22,100 nt of DNA from a virus. Below are positions 1-7,434 of this stretch, one piece after another. The DNA is taken from the IMG/VR virus record IMGVR_UViG_3300027870_000019, positions 1-22,100 of that record. One strand, 5' to 3'. Within the stretch, counting starts at the first letter, position 1. Every line of letters starts with the position of its first letter. The position numbers and the translations under genes were made by a program. The notes under the pieces are model-generated. The model had not been told where the DNA came from and made no database searches. It was given only the letters and a program-made list of their open reading frames with translations.

Positions 1-853
1 GATCTCGCTTCGAGCAATGCTGGCGAATCTCGAACGTGTCGCCTGCTTGTATCGGAGAAACCGTCTCGAAGCGCAGCGTGACGACGCCGGAGGTGTAGTC
101 GTAGGCGTCGACCTCGATCATCTTGCCGGCGTTGTCGCCGGTGAGGAATCGCACCATGCCCGGCGCGAAGTAGTCCGCATCGAACCCGCTGCCGACGAGG
201 TTCGTGGCGTCGATGAACTGGCGGAAGGTATCCGTGCCGACGCTCTCGACTTCGCCCGCCACCCAAAGGGTCGAGGCGTCGAAGCCGCAGGGGAACTCCT
301 CCTCGACCACGCCGCCGCCAGTGCCGATGGGTTGCGATCCGAAGATCGCGCGGCACCGGAGCGAGGTCAGCTGGATCAGGTTCAGCTGCTTCAACAGCTG
401 CGTGAGCGAACGCAGCTCCATGATCGTGAGGCCGCCGTTCTTCTGGCGAACCTCGCCCAGCGTGCCGCCGGCAACGACTTCGCTGCGGCCCGTGGTCAGG
501 TCGTTGTAGTTGACACGCAGCGCGACGAAGCGCACGCCGTCGAGCGCGCCCGAGTCGATCTGCTGCTGCGTGATCCCTTCAATCTCGAAGGTCGCCACCG
601 GCAACAGCGTCTGCGCCTCGGCGTTGTTCACGCCCAAGTCGTTGCCCGATTGCAGCGCCGACATTTCCACGCCCGTGCGCGCGTAGAAGGTGACCGGCCC
701 CAACGGAACCGATGGCGTGAACACCACGTTTCGGTCGAGCGTGGTGAGGCCGCGATAGCTGTTGTCCGGCAGTGGGCCGATCAGCAGCAGGTCGGTTAGC
801 GTCGTGGACGGCTGCGCCTTGTGCGTCAGCAGCGTCGCTTCGATGGTCTTCAC
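1..853 (-). CDS. Tail-tip protein DUF2163 (partial, 3' end outside window)
   Basis: The frame starts at GTG 853, overlapping the DUF2460 stop as GTGA, and stays open through the left edge, giving 284 visible residues. Translated by hand, it starts MKTIEATLLTHKAQPSTTLT. It contains LPVATFEIEGITQQQIDSGA, then GVRFVALRVNYNDLTTGRSE, then EVRQKNGGLTIMELRSLTQL. Next come LNLIQLTSLRCRAIFGSQPI and, further on, ADYFAPGMVRFLTGDNAGKM. The visible end is SPIQAGDTFEIRQHCSKRD. This is the DUF2163 / BR0599-type tail protein (gene transfer agent gp13 position), just before its usual Cys-rich C-terminus. A peptidase and a central tip protein would be expected beyond the edge. Confidence 0.9.
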   Translation of the reverse strand, partial: MKTIEATLLTHKAQPSTTLTDLLLIGPLPDNSYRGLTTLDRNVVFTPSVPLGPVTFYARTGVEMSALQSGNDLGVNNAEAQTLLPVATFEIEGITQQQIDSGALDGVRFVALRVNYNDLTTGRSEVVAGGTLGEVRQKNGGLTIMELRSLTQLLKQLNLIQLTSLRCRAIFGSQPIGTGGGVVEEEFPCGFDASTLWVAGEVESVGTDTFRQFIDATNLVGSGFDADYFAPGMVRFLTGDNAGKMIEVDAYDYTSGVVTLRFETVSPIQAGDTFEIRQHCSKRD

Positions 854-1446
854 TCGCCGAAGACCTCGACAATCTCAAACTCGCCGTCGTGCGCGTCCCA
901 TTCCGACTTCGTGAACGGAAGCCAATCAGAGTTGAAGCGCATGGGGATATCGAACTCGAAGTCAGCCGTCAGCGCGCCGCCAGCCCACGCAGACGAAGGT
1001 GTGAATAGGCCGGTGCCGGCGTCAATCGTTCCGGCCTTCGGCGTGCCATCGACGTACACCACCACGGTGCCATCCACCGGCTTGGTGATCGTGCGGCGAT
1101 ATGCGGAGCCGCCGAACAGGTCGTAATCGCGCACAAGTTGGATGGGGGCGCTTCCCGATGCAGGCGCAGTCCCAAGCGACTGCCCTTCCGCCTTCCAGTC
1201 CAGCCAATTCTTGAACCGGAAAGAGTCCGCCATCCCGCCGGCACGAAGGATCGCGCCGAGCATAAGGTCATGGTCGGATTGCCGGATGCGGGAATACGGC
1301 GCAGTCCCGCGCCATTTGAACGTGTCCCAATTCCGGTTCCGGCGTTCGTTCCCGTTTTTCAGCCCGACATTCCGGGTGTTGAATTGCGGGCCGATCTGGA
1401 ATCCGTAGGCGACCTTATCCAGCAGTCGCGCGTCGATGAAGGCCAT
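850..1446 (-). CDS. Distal tail / tail-tip protein DUF2460, 198 aa
   Basis: The ATG at 1446 overlaps the tape measure stop (TAATG). The sequence reads FIDARLLDKVAYGFQIGPQF, then NERRNRNWDTFKWRGTAPYS, then FRFKNWLDWKAEGQSLG. VRDYDLFGGSAYRRTITKPV and ADFEFDIPMRFNSDWLPF follow. These are the conserved blocks of DUF2460, a tail protein found in siphophages and in the gene transfer agent (gp12 position). The N-terminal part resembles distal tail hub proteins; the FDxPxRFxxD stretch near the end is the family mark. It forms part of the tail tip with the DUF2163 protein that follows. Stop and next GTG overlap (GTGA). Confidence 0.93.
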   Translation of the reverse strand: MAFIDARLLDKVAYGFQIGPQFNTRNVGLKNGNERRNRNWDTFKWRGTAPYSRIRQSDHDLMLGAILRAGGMADSFRFKNWLDWKAEGQSLGTAPASGSAPIQLVRDYDLFGGSAYRRTITKPVDGTVVVYVDGTPKAGTIDAGTGLFTPSSAWAGGALTADFEFDIPMRFNSDWLPFTKSEWDAHDGEFEIVEVFGE

Positions 1447-3692
1447 TAGCGGTTCCTCGCCATTGCCCGGCCTTGTGCGGCAGCGGTTGCCTGCGCGACT
1501 TGCGATGCGCTGTGATATTCGTAACTGCGCGGCACGTTCACTGTGATGTTCGTGACATTGCCGCCGCCCTTGCGCATGGCTTCAACGGCACCGACACCGC
1601 CAGCCGCAGCGATATCCGCCTGCGACCAAACCACTTCTCCCTTGTGGACGATGCCCGCCGGTTGCGTCATTGCGCCGGGGCCGGTGTAGCCGCCAGACGC
1701 ATAACCGCCGCCCATCCACGATAGGAACGAACTGCCCCCGCTCGCAGCGCCAGCACCGCCGCCGCCACTGCCGAACAGCGCGCCGAGCAGGCCGGATAGC
1801 CATCCGCCGCCCTTCGTTCCTGCGCCATCGCTGCCAAGCGAGCCGAACAGTTGATCCATCCATTTGTTTGCGATGGCTTGCGTGATCTGCGCGGCCAATT
1901 CGTCGAAAAAGTCCTTCAGCGCGTCCTTTGCAGACTTCGCGCCGGTCACGAAATCGGTCAGCGCGTTGGCTGCGCCGCGCCGGAAATCGTCCATGAGGTC
2001 GATGGCCTGCTGGCGCGATTGCCCTTCCACCGTGTTCGCGCGGGCCTGCGCAAGCGCCGCCTGTGCCTCTTGGCTGCGAAGGTCGATGCCCTTTTGCAGC
2101 AGCGCATTCATGACCTCGCGCTCGGCGTTCGATTTTCCGATCAGCTCAAGGTCTAGCGCCTGGTTCTTCAGCGCCTGCCCGACCGGATCAAGCTGCGCCT
2201 TGATCGCTTCGGTTTCTTCCTCGTACCGCTTGGTCTCCGCCGCCTTCGCGTCTGCGATTTCCTGCGACGAACGTCCCGCCTGCTTGCCTACGTCGGTGAT
2301 TTCCTGCAACGCTTCCTTGTGGCGTAGCTCGGCCTCTTGCAGCGGGCCAGCGAGGGTTGCGGCCATGCGGTCGAATTGCTGGTTCGCCTCTGCGGTCTTT
2401 GCAACAAGGTCGGCAAGCGCCTGCCGATCCTCTGCGCTGAAATCCGGCATCGCCTTGCGCGAACGCCCGCCGCCACTCTTGCCGCCGACCTTGTCGGTGC
2501 CCGTGTCTGGATCGCCGTTCGGATTGACGGACAGCGCGGGATCGCGTTCGCCCGTGCGCCAGATGATCGGATAGAGGGATTTGGTATTTGCGCCGCCGGT
2601 AACGTTCGTGAAATCGGCAACGGACGGCGCGTTTGGCAGCCCGAACCCGGACGCCATGCGCTTGCCGGCGAGGTCGGCGGCCTTCGTGTCCCCATGCAAT
2701 AAGGCAGATAGCCGATCTTTTGCGCCCGCTAGGAAGTCAAGGCCGGTTCCATTGCGCGTGCCGTCGCCCTTCCCCTTCAGCCCAAGCGAGACTTCAAGTT
2801 GGTTGTTGAAGTCGATCAGCTTCTGGATGCCGACCACGGCCGCATTGGCGACACTGAAAATCCCGTTCACCAACTGCGCGAACGCCGCCTTCGTGTCCGG
2901 CGAATGCATCGTGTCGATCAAATCCTCAAGGGCCGCCTTCGTTCCCTTGATGCCAGCCCCGCCCGTGTCGCCTTCCAGCAGGTCGCCGAACGCTTCCTTC
3001 GCCGCGTCCAGTGCGCCGCCGAGGGTGTCCCGTGCAGCGCGTGCAGCGCCGCCCATTTCGGTCTCAAGCTCGCCGAGGATGATCTTCTGTGCGCTTGCGG
3101 CATCGCCGGTTTCCACCAGCTTCTTGACCAGCTTTTCCTGCGCATCGGTCAACTGCACGCCAACGCGACGAAGCGCGGTCACGCCCTGGATCGGATCGTT
3201 CAGCGCCTTGCCGACCAGCACCGCTGCCGAGTTCAGGTCAGTTCCCATCGCGGTGGCGAGGTTGAGTGTGGCTTCCAGCGCCTTCGGGAACGTCTCCCTG
3301 TGTATATTGGTGAAGGTCAGCAGCAGCGATTGCGCGGAACCGATGGCTTCGTCGCCGTATGTAGTGACGTTTTGCAGCCCCTTCGCCATGTTATTGAGGT
3401 CGCCCAGCGCCAGACCCGCAGCGCCGCCCGTGGACTTGATGCGGGCCGCAAGCTGCGCCTGTACCTTGTCCGCCTCGATGGTGTTGCTAATGACCGCGCC
3501 GAGGAACTTGCCGATCAGCACGCCACCGCCCAGCGCGGCGAAGGCCGTGCCAAGCGCGCCAACGCCGCTCTTCAGCTTGCCAATCGCGCCTTCGGTTTTC
3601 GCGCCCTGCTTTGCGAGGGAGTCAAGGTCGGAGGTTGCACGCTTCGCGCTGCTGGAATCGACCTTGATAACGAGTGAAGCGGTCTCGGTCAT
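1446..3692 (-). CDS. Tape measure protein, 748 aa
   Basis: The ATG at 3692 overlaps the chaperone-fusion stop. This is the tail length ruler, built from long helical stretches. The N-terminus is LVIKVDSSSAKRATSDLDSL. Hydrophobic segments occur around residues 45-70 (GVGALGTAFAALGGGVLIGK). Then come YGDEAIGSAQSLLLTFTNIH and ALNDPIQGVTALRRVGVQLT, the typical tape-measure core. The central part has Lys/Gly/Ser-rich linkers. A long coiled coil (QEAELRHKEALQEITDVGKQ) lies in the second half. The C-terminus has GYTGPGAMTQPAGIVHKGEV with VWSQADIAAAGGVGAVEAMR, a lambda gpH-type terminal motif. By the usual rule of about 0.15 nm per residue the tail would be near 110 nm. The stop TAA overlaps the next ATG. 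Confidence 0.95.
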   Translation of the reverse strand: MTETASLVIKVDSSSAKRATSDLDSLAKQGAKTEGAIGKLKSGVGALGTAFAALGGGVLIGKFLGAVISNTIEADKVQAQLAARIKSTGGAAGLALGDLNNMAKGLQNVTTYGDEAIGSAQSLLLTFTNIHRETFPKALEATLNLATAMGTDLNSAAVLVGKALNDPIQGVTALRRVGVQLTDAQEKLVKKLVETGDAASAQKIILGELETEMGGAARAARDTLGGALDAAKEAFGDLLEGDTGGAGIKGTKAALEDLIDTMHSPDTKAAFAQLVNGIFSVANAAVVGIQKLIDFNNQLEVSLGLKGKGDGTRNGTGLDFLAGAKDRLSALLHGDTKAADLAGKRMASGFGLPNAPSVADFTNVTGGANTKSLYPIIWRTGERDPALSVNPNGDPDTGTDKVGGKSGGGRSRKAMPDFSAEDRQALADLVAKTAEANQQFDRMAATLAGPLQEAELRHKEALQEITDVGKQAGRSSQEIADAKAAETKRYEEETEAIKAQLDPVGQALKNQALDLELIGKSNAEREVMNALLQKGIDLRSQEAQAALAQARANTVEGQSRQQAIDLMDDFRRGAANALTDFVTGAKSAKDALKDFFDELAAQITQAIANKWMDQLFGSLGSDGAGTKGGGWLSGLLGALFGSGGGGAGAASGGSSFLSWMGGGYASGGYTGPGAMTQPAGIVHKGEVVWSQADIAAAGGVGAVEAMRKGGGNVTNITVNVPRSYEYHSASQVAQATAAAQGRAMARNR

Positions 3693-4344
3693 TGAGGATT
3701 CCGTATGAAGTCAAGGCGCACCAATGCCTCGCACTCCCACCCCGCCAATTGGCGATGCGTGAGCGCGGTCCAGTGCGAGAGTTCGGCGTAGGTGACTGGA
3801 CTTCGGAGTTCGCCAAGCCACGCCAGCAGGTAAAGCAGGTCACTCGGGGGGTCGGGAATCTGAAGTTCCGGGGGCGATTGGCCCGTGGCCTTTTTGACCG
3901 CCTCCAGATGCGCCCGCAGGGGTTTCCCGTCCGCCTGCGGGACGCCTAGCTTTACTTCGGCTCGGGCGAACTCGTAGAGGCTGCCGAGCCGCTTCCGAAA
4001 AAAACCTCATCGTCCCCGGCGAAACTATTCACCCGCTCTGCGATCTGTGGCGCATTGCGGAGGAACGCGCGGACTTTCTCCGGCTCCAATTCGCCGAAAG
4101 ACCAGTCCGCGATCAATGCGGCCAGCGCAACGATGCCCGCGTCCCTTGCGACCTGTTCCCGCTTGTCGTCCGGCACCATTGCCACCGCTTGCATGGCCGC
4201 AGACTTCGCGGCCCGGAACTCGTCCGACAGCCGCGACCGCACTTGCAGCCAATGTTCCGTCTGCTTTCCGTCCGGGGTCTGCAACGCCAGGCGTTGGCCT
4301 TCGTTCGCCTTGTCCAGCGTGTAGAACTGTTCCATCGCCGTCAT
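3689..4344 (-). CDS. Tail assembly chaperone, frameshifted G-T fusion form, 218 aa
   Basis: With a -1 shift at TTTTTTC (4003-3997), reading continues from CGG at 3997 without a stop to TGA 3691-3689. This gives 116 residues of the short form plus 102 new ones. The added part reads RKRLGSLYEFARAEVKLGVP, then KPLRAHLEAVKKATGQSPPE, then SDLLYLLAWLGELRSPVTYA, then LTHRQLAGWECEALVRLDFI, ending RNPQ. Such a Tyr/Leu/Trp-rich helical extension is what gpT-type domains look like. Its stop overlaps the tape measure ATG (ATGA), the usual position. The downstream frame has no ATG start, so it is easily missed. The shift itself is inferred from known siphophage biology. Confidence 0.85.
3952..4344 (-). 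CDS. Tail assembly chaperone, short form (G-like), 130 aa
   Basis: The ATG at 4344 overlaps the tail tube stop (TAATG). The protein is mostly helical: MEQFYTLDKANEGQRLALQT, QVRSRLSDEFRAAKSAAMQA, and IVALAALIADWSFGELEPEK (70-90), ending with VRAFLRNAPQIAERVNSFAG and a Ser-rich tail. This is the form of the upstream tail assembly chaperone (lambda gpG role) that coats the tape measure before tube growth. Near its end (codons 115-116, F-F) lies the T TTT TTC slippery sequence, and the -1 frame continues into a gpT-like part. It ends normally at TAA 3952 when no shift occurs. Confidence 0.88.
   Translation of the reverse strand: MTAMEQFYTLDKANEGQRLALQTPDGKQTEHWLQVRSRLSDEFRAAKSAAMQAVAMVPDDKREQVARDAGIVALAALIADWSFGELEPEKVRAFLRNAPQIAERVNSFAGDDEVFFGSGSAASTSSPEPK
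3997..4003 (-). promoter_or_regulatory. -1 programmed frameshift slippery heptamer T TTT TTC
   Basis: Within the chaperone gene, on the minus strand, the codons GTT TTT TTC contain T TTT TTC in the X XXY YYZ phase, which allows tandem slippage into the -1 frame. The frame entered stays open for 102 codons and ends exactly at the tape measure start. The GC-rich sequence downstream (AAGCGGCTCGGCAGCC) could pair as a stimulator. Frameshift efficiency is not known. Confidence 0.85.
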
Positions 4345-5513
4345 TACGCGCTCCGGGTGATGGTCAGCGTGGTGGCGGCGCTTGAGTCATAGCCGGCGCT
4401 GAAGGTGTATTGCGGGATCAATGCGCCCGGCCCGGACACGCCCTTGCTGGCCTGCGTCAGCAGCACCTTCGGGAAGGTGAAGGTGCGGGTGTTCGTGCCA
4501 TCGCTGAACTGCACTTCGAGGTCGGTTTCGGTCTCGTTGAGCTGCTTGCCGTAGAGCCGACCATCGGGCAGGTAGGCGGACAGCGTGCCGCCCACGGCCG
4601 CAATGCCGTTGCTTACGTCATAGGCCGCGCGCTGGAACAGCGCGAAGTTCGGGGCCATGCCGTTCGACAGGTTGAAATCGAACTGCGTCGCATAGCCAAT
4701 GGTGCTTCCGTCCTCGGATAGCGAACCTTGCGAAGTCACCATGAAGTTGGAGGTGGACGCCGCCGCGAACGTGGCGTCTGCCGGAACTTGGTATGCCTCG
4801 GCAGCGGTGCCGATGACGCCGAAGGTGATCCCAACCGCCGCGTCGATGGGCGCGGTCACGGCCACGGTATTGACCCGGCAGCCGCGATAGATGAAATCCA
4901 CCTTCGCCACGATGGTCACCGATTCGCCGGCCGCATCGTCCACCAGCGTGACCGCAGCACCGGCCGCATCGGTCACGGTCAGTTTCCCGGCCGCCGCCGT
5001 GGCGATCTTGAACACGCCGTTGTTGCCAGCATCGCCCGTGAATCCGGAGACAGTAATCAGGTCGCCGACCGCGAATCCTGCGGTCACGAAGCCCGAGCCG
5101 GAATCGTTGAAGCTGCTATCGGAAGCGGTCGCGGACAGGGTAGCCGCCGTGATCGTCGCGTTGTTGATATCCGAATGACGCTCAAGGATGCTGAAGCTGC
5201 GTTCGGTGCTGCCGACCTTCAGGACGTTGGTTGCCCACGTTCCCTGCATCGCCATTTCGAGGAAGTCGTCGAAACTGTCATCCGACAATTCGGCGACGAT
5301 ATCGCCCTGCGTCGAATAGGTGCCCTGCCGCGACAACGGGCGCTGGCGGTTTTGGTTGATTTCATTGGAATCGACCTGCGTCGTATTCCGGGCAAGCGTG
5401 GAAGTGTTGTAACGGATCGGCTTGAACTCAGGCGCGGTCGGATCAATCGCGCCGGACGCATCCTCGACGATGAAGTAATACTTGACGGCCGAGCCGTTTG
5501 CGGACTTGGACAT
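4344..5513 (-). CDS. Major tail tube protein, 389 aa
   Basis: I use the ATG at 5513, preceded by GGAGA seven bases upstream, rather than the TTG two codons earlier. The N-terminus KYYFIVEDASGAIDPTAPEF with FKPIRYNTSTLARNTTQVDS, then QGTYSTQGDIVAELSDDSFD and FLEMAMQGTW, is the pattern of long-tail tube proteins (Phage_tube_2-like). A separate beta-domain of about 85 residues (119-204, SFNDSGSGFVTAGFAVGDLI and VSGFTGDAGNNGVFKI) is inserted in the middle. The fold then resumes with KVDFIYRGCRVNTVAV, and GYATQFDFNLSNGMAP follows. The protein polymerises into the tail tube; the inserted domain is probably exposed on the tail surface. The stop TAA overlaps the chaperone ATG. Confidence 0.88.
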   Translation of the reverse strand: MSKSANGSAVKYYFIVEDASGAIDPTAPEFKPIRYNTSTLARNTTQVDSNEINQNRQRPLSRQGTYSTQGDIVAELSDDSFDDFLEMAMQGTWATNVLKVGSTERSFSILERHSDINNATITAATLSATASDSSFNDSGSGFVTAGFAVGDLITVSGFTGDAGNNGVFKIATAAAGKLTVTDAAGAAVTLVDDAAGESVTIVAKVDFIYRGCRVNTVAVTAPIDAAVGITFGVIGTAAEAYQVPADATFAAASTSNFMVTSQGSLSEDGSTIGYATQFDFNLSNGMAPNFALFQRAAYDVSNGIAAVGGTLSAYLPDGRLYGKQLNETETDLEVQFSDGTNTRTFTFPKVLLTQASKGVSGPGALIPQYTFSAGYDSSAATTLTITRSA

Positions 5514-5515
5514 TC

Positions 5516-5941
5516 TCAAATCTCCGGGCGAGTTGAACGAGCGGTGTAGGTGACGCTGGCGCTAACGCGGAGATAGCCGTCGATTTGTCGAATCGACGAC
5601 ACGTCGCAGTGACGCACCAGCACGTCCTGCCCGCTGTAGGTGAAATACTTGCCGGCCACGAAATAGGCGCGGAGTGCATCGGCATCGGTCAGCAGCGTTC
5701 CGGTTCCGGAGTTTTCGGAAACCGATACGTCGATTTGCAGCACGCCCGAATGTTCGTCCTGCCCGCCAACGCCGAGCGTGACAACATCGATCCCGGCGCG
5801 CAGGTTGAAGATGGCGGCCCACTTGCCAGACACGGGCGGCGTGAAATCCCGACCCTCGAATGCAATGCGGCCGGTGAATCCCGAGCCAAGCGCCGCCGTT
5901 GCCGCGCTTACCAGCGCAGCATTGATGTTTGTTTCGGACAT
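5516..5941 (-). CDS. Tail terminator protein (DUF4128-like), 141 aa
   Basis: The ATG at 5941 lies three bases after the gp10-like stop. The protein contains AFEGRDFTPPVSGKWAAIFN (25-46), GGQDEHSGVLQIDVSVSENS (58-78), LLTDADALRAYFVAGKYFTY (83-103) and GYLRVSASVTYTARSTR near the end. The order of helix, EGRDFxPP strand, G-x-QIDV strand and R-xxSVxYTAR strand is characteristic of tail terminator proteins. These stop tail tube growth and attach the tail to the neck. The placement between gp10-like and tail tube genes agrees. Confidence 0.85.
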   Translation of the reverse strand: MSETNINAALVSAATAALGSGFTGRIAFEGRDFTPPVSGKWAAIFNLRAGIDVVTLGVGGQDEHSGVLQIDVSVSENSGTGTLLTDADALRAYFVAGKYFTYSGQDVLVRHCDVSSIRQIDGYLRVSASVTYTARSTRPEI

Positions 5942-5944
5942 TCG

Positions 5945-6343
5945 CTAGACCTTGTTCCCGGCGACCGCTTTGCGGACGATGGCGTCGATGCGCGCGAAAC
6001 TCACGCGAACCATGCCTTCAGGCGCTTTCGTGTGGCTCCATCCGTCGTATTCGATCCGATGTGCATACGGCAGGTTGTTGGCGAGATAGGTCACGCTTCC
6101 CATGCCGCCGATCTGTGCGACCGCTTCCGCGAACGCCAGCGCGCCTGTCTTATCCGCGCGATCCGTCACGCCATTGGCAGGCGTTCCCACGCTTGTCTGC
6201 CAGTTGCCTTTCAGCCGCCCGGTATCGACCGGCGTGCGGAAGATGACTTCGCGGAACAGGGCGAGCGTGGTCGCGCGGATCGTCTTATCCGTCGCGGCGT
6301 TCGCCTTGAGCGTGATTTCCTTGAGTTCCGTTGCAAAGCTCAT
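5945..6343 (-). CDS. HK97 gp10-like neck/tail completion protein, 132 aa
   Basis: The ATG at 6343 overlaps the previous stop (ATGA); the longer ORF to 6415 shadows the stopper gene. The protein starts MSFATELKEITLKANAATDK and has RATTLALFREVIFRTPVDTG with RLKGNWQTSVGTP (about residues 23-55). GSVTYLANNLPYAHRIEYDG follows, and MVRVSFARIDAIV is near the end. The TPVDTGRLKxNW motif and NxxPYAxxIExG motif define the HK97 gp10 family (tail completion / neck), which joins head and tail. It is followed three bases later by the tail terminator. Confidence 0.9.
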   Translation of the reverse strand: MSFATELKEITLKANAATDKTIRATTLALFREVIFRTPVDTGRLKGNWQTSVGTPANGVTDRADKTGALAFAEAVAQIGGMGSVTYLANNLPYAHRIEYDGWSHTKAPEGMVRVSFARIDAIVRKAVAGNKV

Positions 6344-6699
6344 CGCCGGACGTGCGCCTTGTAAAGCAGCGCCACGCCGCCGGGGTTCACGATCTGCACG
6401 TCCAGAATCGCCCAAGTGTCGGAGCCGAGGATCATCGAATCCGACACCAGCGGTTCATTCGTGGCGATCAATGCCATGCGGTCGCCCGCCTGGACGTTTC
6501 CGCCAAGCTGTTCGGCATAGTCCTTCGCAATCCCCACCACGACCGCGCGCACGCTTGTGTCCGTCGTGGTGTCGCCAGTGGACGTGCCCGTGACCGGATC
6601 ATAGGTGCCGCCCGATACGCGGCGGATGGTGGCGTCCTGCCCGAAATCGGCAATCAGTGACACCGCCACTGCGGCGAGCGGCGAGTAGTCAAAGGCCAT
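6340..6699 (-). CDS. Head-closure / stopper-type neck protein, 119 aa
   Basis: The ATG at 6699 has GGAG upstream. The sequence includes SLIADFGQDATIRRVSGGTY with DPVTGTSTGDTTTDTSVRA, then VVVGIAKDYAEQLGGNVQAG and DTWAILDVQIVNPGGVALLY. This arrangement (N-terminal helix, ATIRR-type strand, DPVTG loop, C-terminal VxxVxxxxPG strands) is usual for the small stopper or head-tail joining proteins placed between adaptor and gp10-like genes. It should seal the head after packaging and bind the tail. Its stop overlaps the next ATG as ATGA. Confidence 0.78.
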   Translation of the reverse strand: MAFDYSPLAAVAVSLIADFGQDATIRRVSGGTYDPVTGTSTGDTTTDTSVRAVVVGIAKDYAEQLGGNVQAGDRMALIATNEPLVSDSMILGSDTWAILDVQIVNPGGVALLYKAHVRR

Positions 6700-6708
6700 T
6701 GGAACTCC

Positions 6709-6731
6709 AAAGAAAAATCCCGCCGGAGCGG
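6709..6731 (-). terminator. Weak terminator-like hairpin after the small membrane gene
   Basis: On the minus strand a short stem CCGC (6731-6728) / GCGG (6723-6720) with loop TCCG is followed by a TTTTTCTTT tract (6717-6709). The stem is only four to five base pairs, so termination would be partial. It lies between the small membrane protein gene and the stopper gene's ribosome site (GGAG before 6699). It may attenuate rather than stop transcription. Confidence 0.35.
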
Positions 6732-6743
6732 ACTTGTTTGCGC

Positions 6744-6905
6744 CTAGCTTGTTCTAGGTCTCGTGGCCTCTCGGATGATCGCGTACAGCAGCCAAATGGA
6801 GCCGCCAAACGCGAGCAATATTGGCACCAATGCCAAACTGCCGATGACGAAAACCCATACCAAGCCGACCAGCGCCACGATTGCAGAAATCAGAATGTTC
6901 GCCAT
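6744..6905 (-). CDS. Small two-helix membrane protein in the neck module, 53 aa
   Basis: I use the ATG at 6905 because a strong ribosome site (GGAGG) lies just upstream; a longer start at 6959 would add a polar leader. The protein is almost all hydrophobic: residues 2-21 (ANILISAIVALVGLVWVFVI) and 25-44 (ALVPILLAFGGSIWLLYAII). It ends in a basic tail, REATRPRTS, giving two transmembrane helices. A membrane protein in the middle of the neck genes does not fit virion assembly, so a moron-type gene (host-membrane function such as exclusion) is plausible. No family is recognised. A terminator-like hairpin follows it. Confidence 0.62.
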   Translation of the reverse strand: MANILISAIVALVGLVWVFVIGSLALVPILLAFGGSIWLLYAIIREATRPRTS

Positions 6906-6933
6906 ATCGCCTCCGTTCGTTGACGGTGCGATC

Positions 6934-7434
6934 TTACGCCCGAATGGCAAACAGTCCACGGTTCAGCAGGTAGTCCGCGAATTGCGCCCGCGATTGCCGA
7001 TCCGGTGCCGCCGGCAGGAGCCGCGCGGTGTTGTTGCTGGCGACCGCATATTCCACTTCGATCACGTCCACCTTCGTCCGCGTCACCGCGCCCTGTCGCT
7101 GGCCAACCGGATCGGTGTCATCTTGGTAAATCTCGCACGCAAGCGCCATCTGGCCGTACTGGATGCGCGCCGGGATCAGGTTCGACGGCAGCGTTTCGCA
7201 GTCCACCACGACGCACTCGCGCGGCCATGCGAGGCTTTGCGTGGCCTCCGCGCGGCTGCCCTTCCATTTCTCGGCATTCATCTGCAACGCCGCCCGGCGC
7301 AATAGCGCCTCTTTCTCAGCGTCTGTCGCCGGCATGGTGAAGCCGTAATTGCTGGCGTAGGCGGTCAGGTCGGCAGCGGATGCATAACTATCGGCGCCCG
7401 CAACCCCGGTGCCGTCCTCAATCGTCAATGCCAT
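6934..7434 (-). CDS. Head-tail connector / adaptor protein (DnaT-like fold annotation), 166 aa
   Basis: The ATG at 7434 lies inside the end of the previous gene. The protein begins MALTIEDGTGVAGADSYASA and contains ADLTAYASNYGFTMP, KEALLRRAALQMNAEKWKGS, and SLAWPRECVVVDCETLPSNL. It then has PARIQYGQMALACEIYQDD and a C-terminal VEYAVASNNTARLLPAAPDR. This is the pattern of the phage protein family commonly labelled DnaT-like ssDNA-binding but located at the adaptor (gp6-like) position between capsid and tail genes. An adaptor of the head-tail connector is the likely role; the label's DNA-binding sense is not supported by motifs here. Confidence 0.78.
   Translation of the reverse strand: MALTIEDGTGVAGADSYASAADLTAYASNYGFTMPATDAEKEALLRRAALQMNAEKWKGSRAEATQSLAWPRECVVVDCETLPSNLIPARIQYGQMALACEIYQDDTDPVGQRQGAVTRTKVDVIEVEYAVASNNTARLLPAAPDRQSRAQFADYLLNRGLFAIRA

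Noticed and set aside
2581-3708. 375-aa plus-strand open frame
   Set aside because: It is antisense to the tape measure gene; Ser/Ala/Pro-rich product with no recognisable domain or ribosome site.
3622-3843. 73-aa minus-strand ORF near the chaperone end
   Set aside because: It is in another frame from the gpT-like sequence, is Arg/Ser/Trp-rich, and overlaps both the fusion part and the tape measure start.
6934-7434. Replication role suggested by the DnaT-like label
   Set aside because: The gene sits at the connector position among head-tail genes and no nucleic-acid binding motif is visible, so an adaptor role is preferred.
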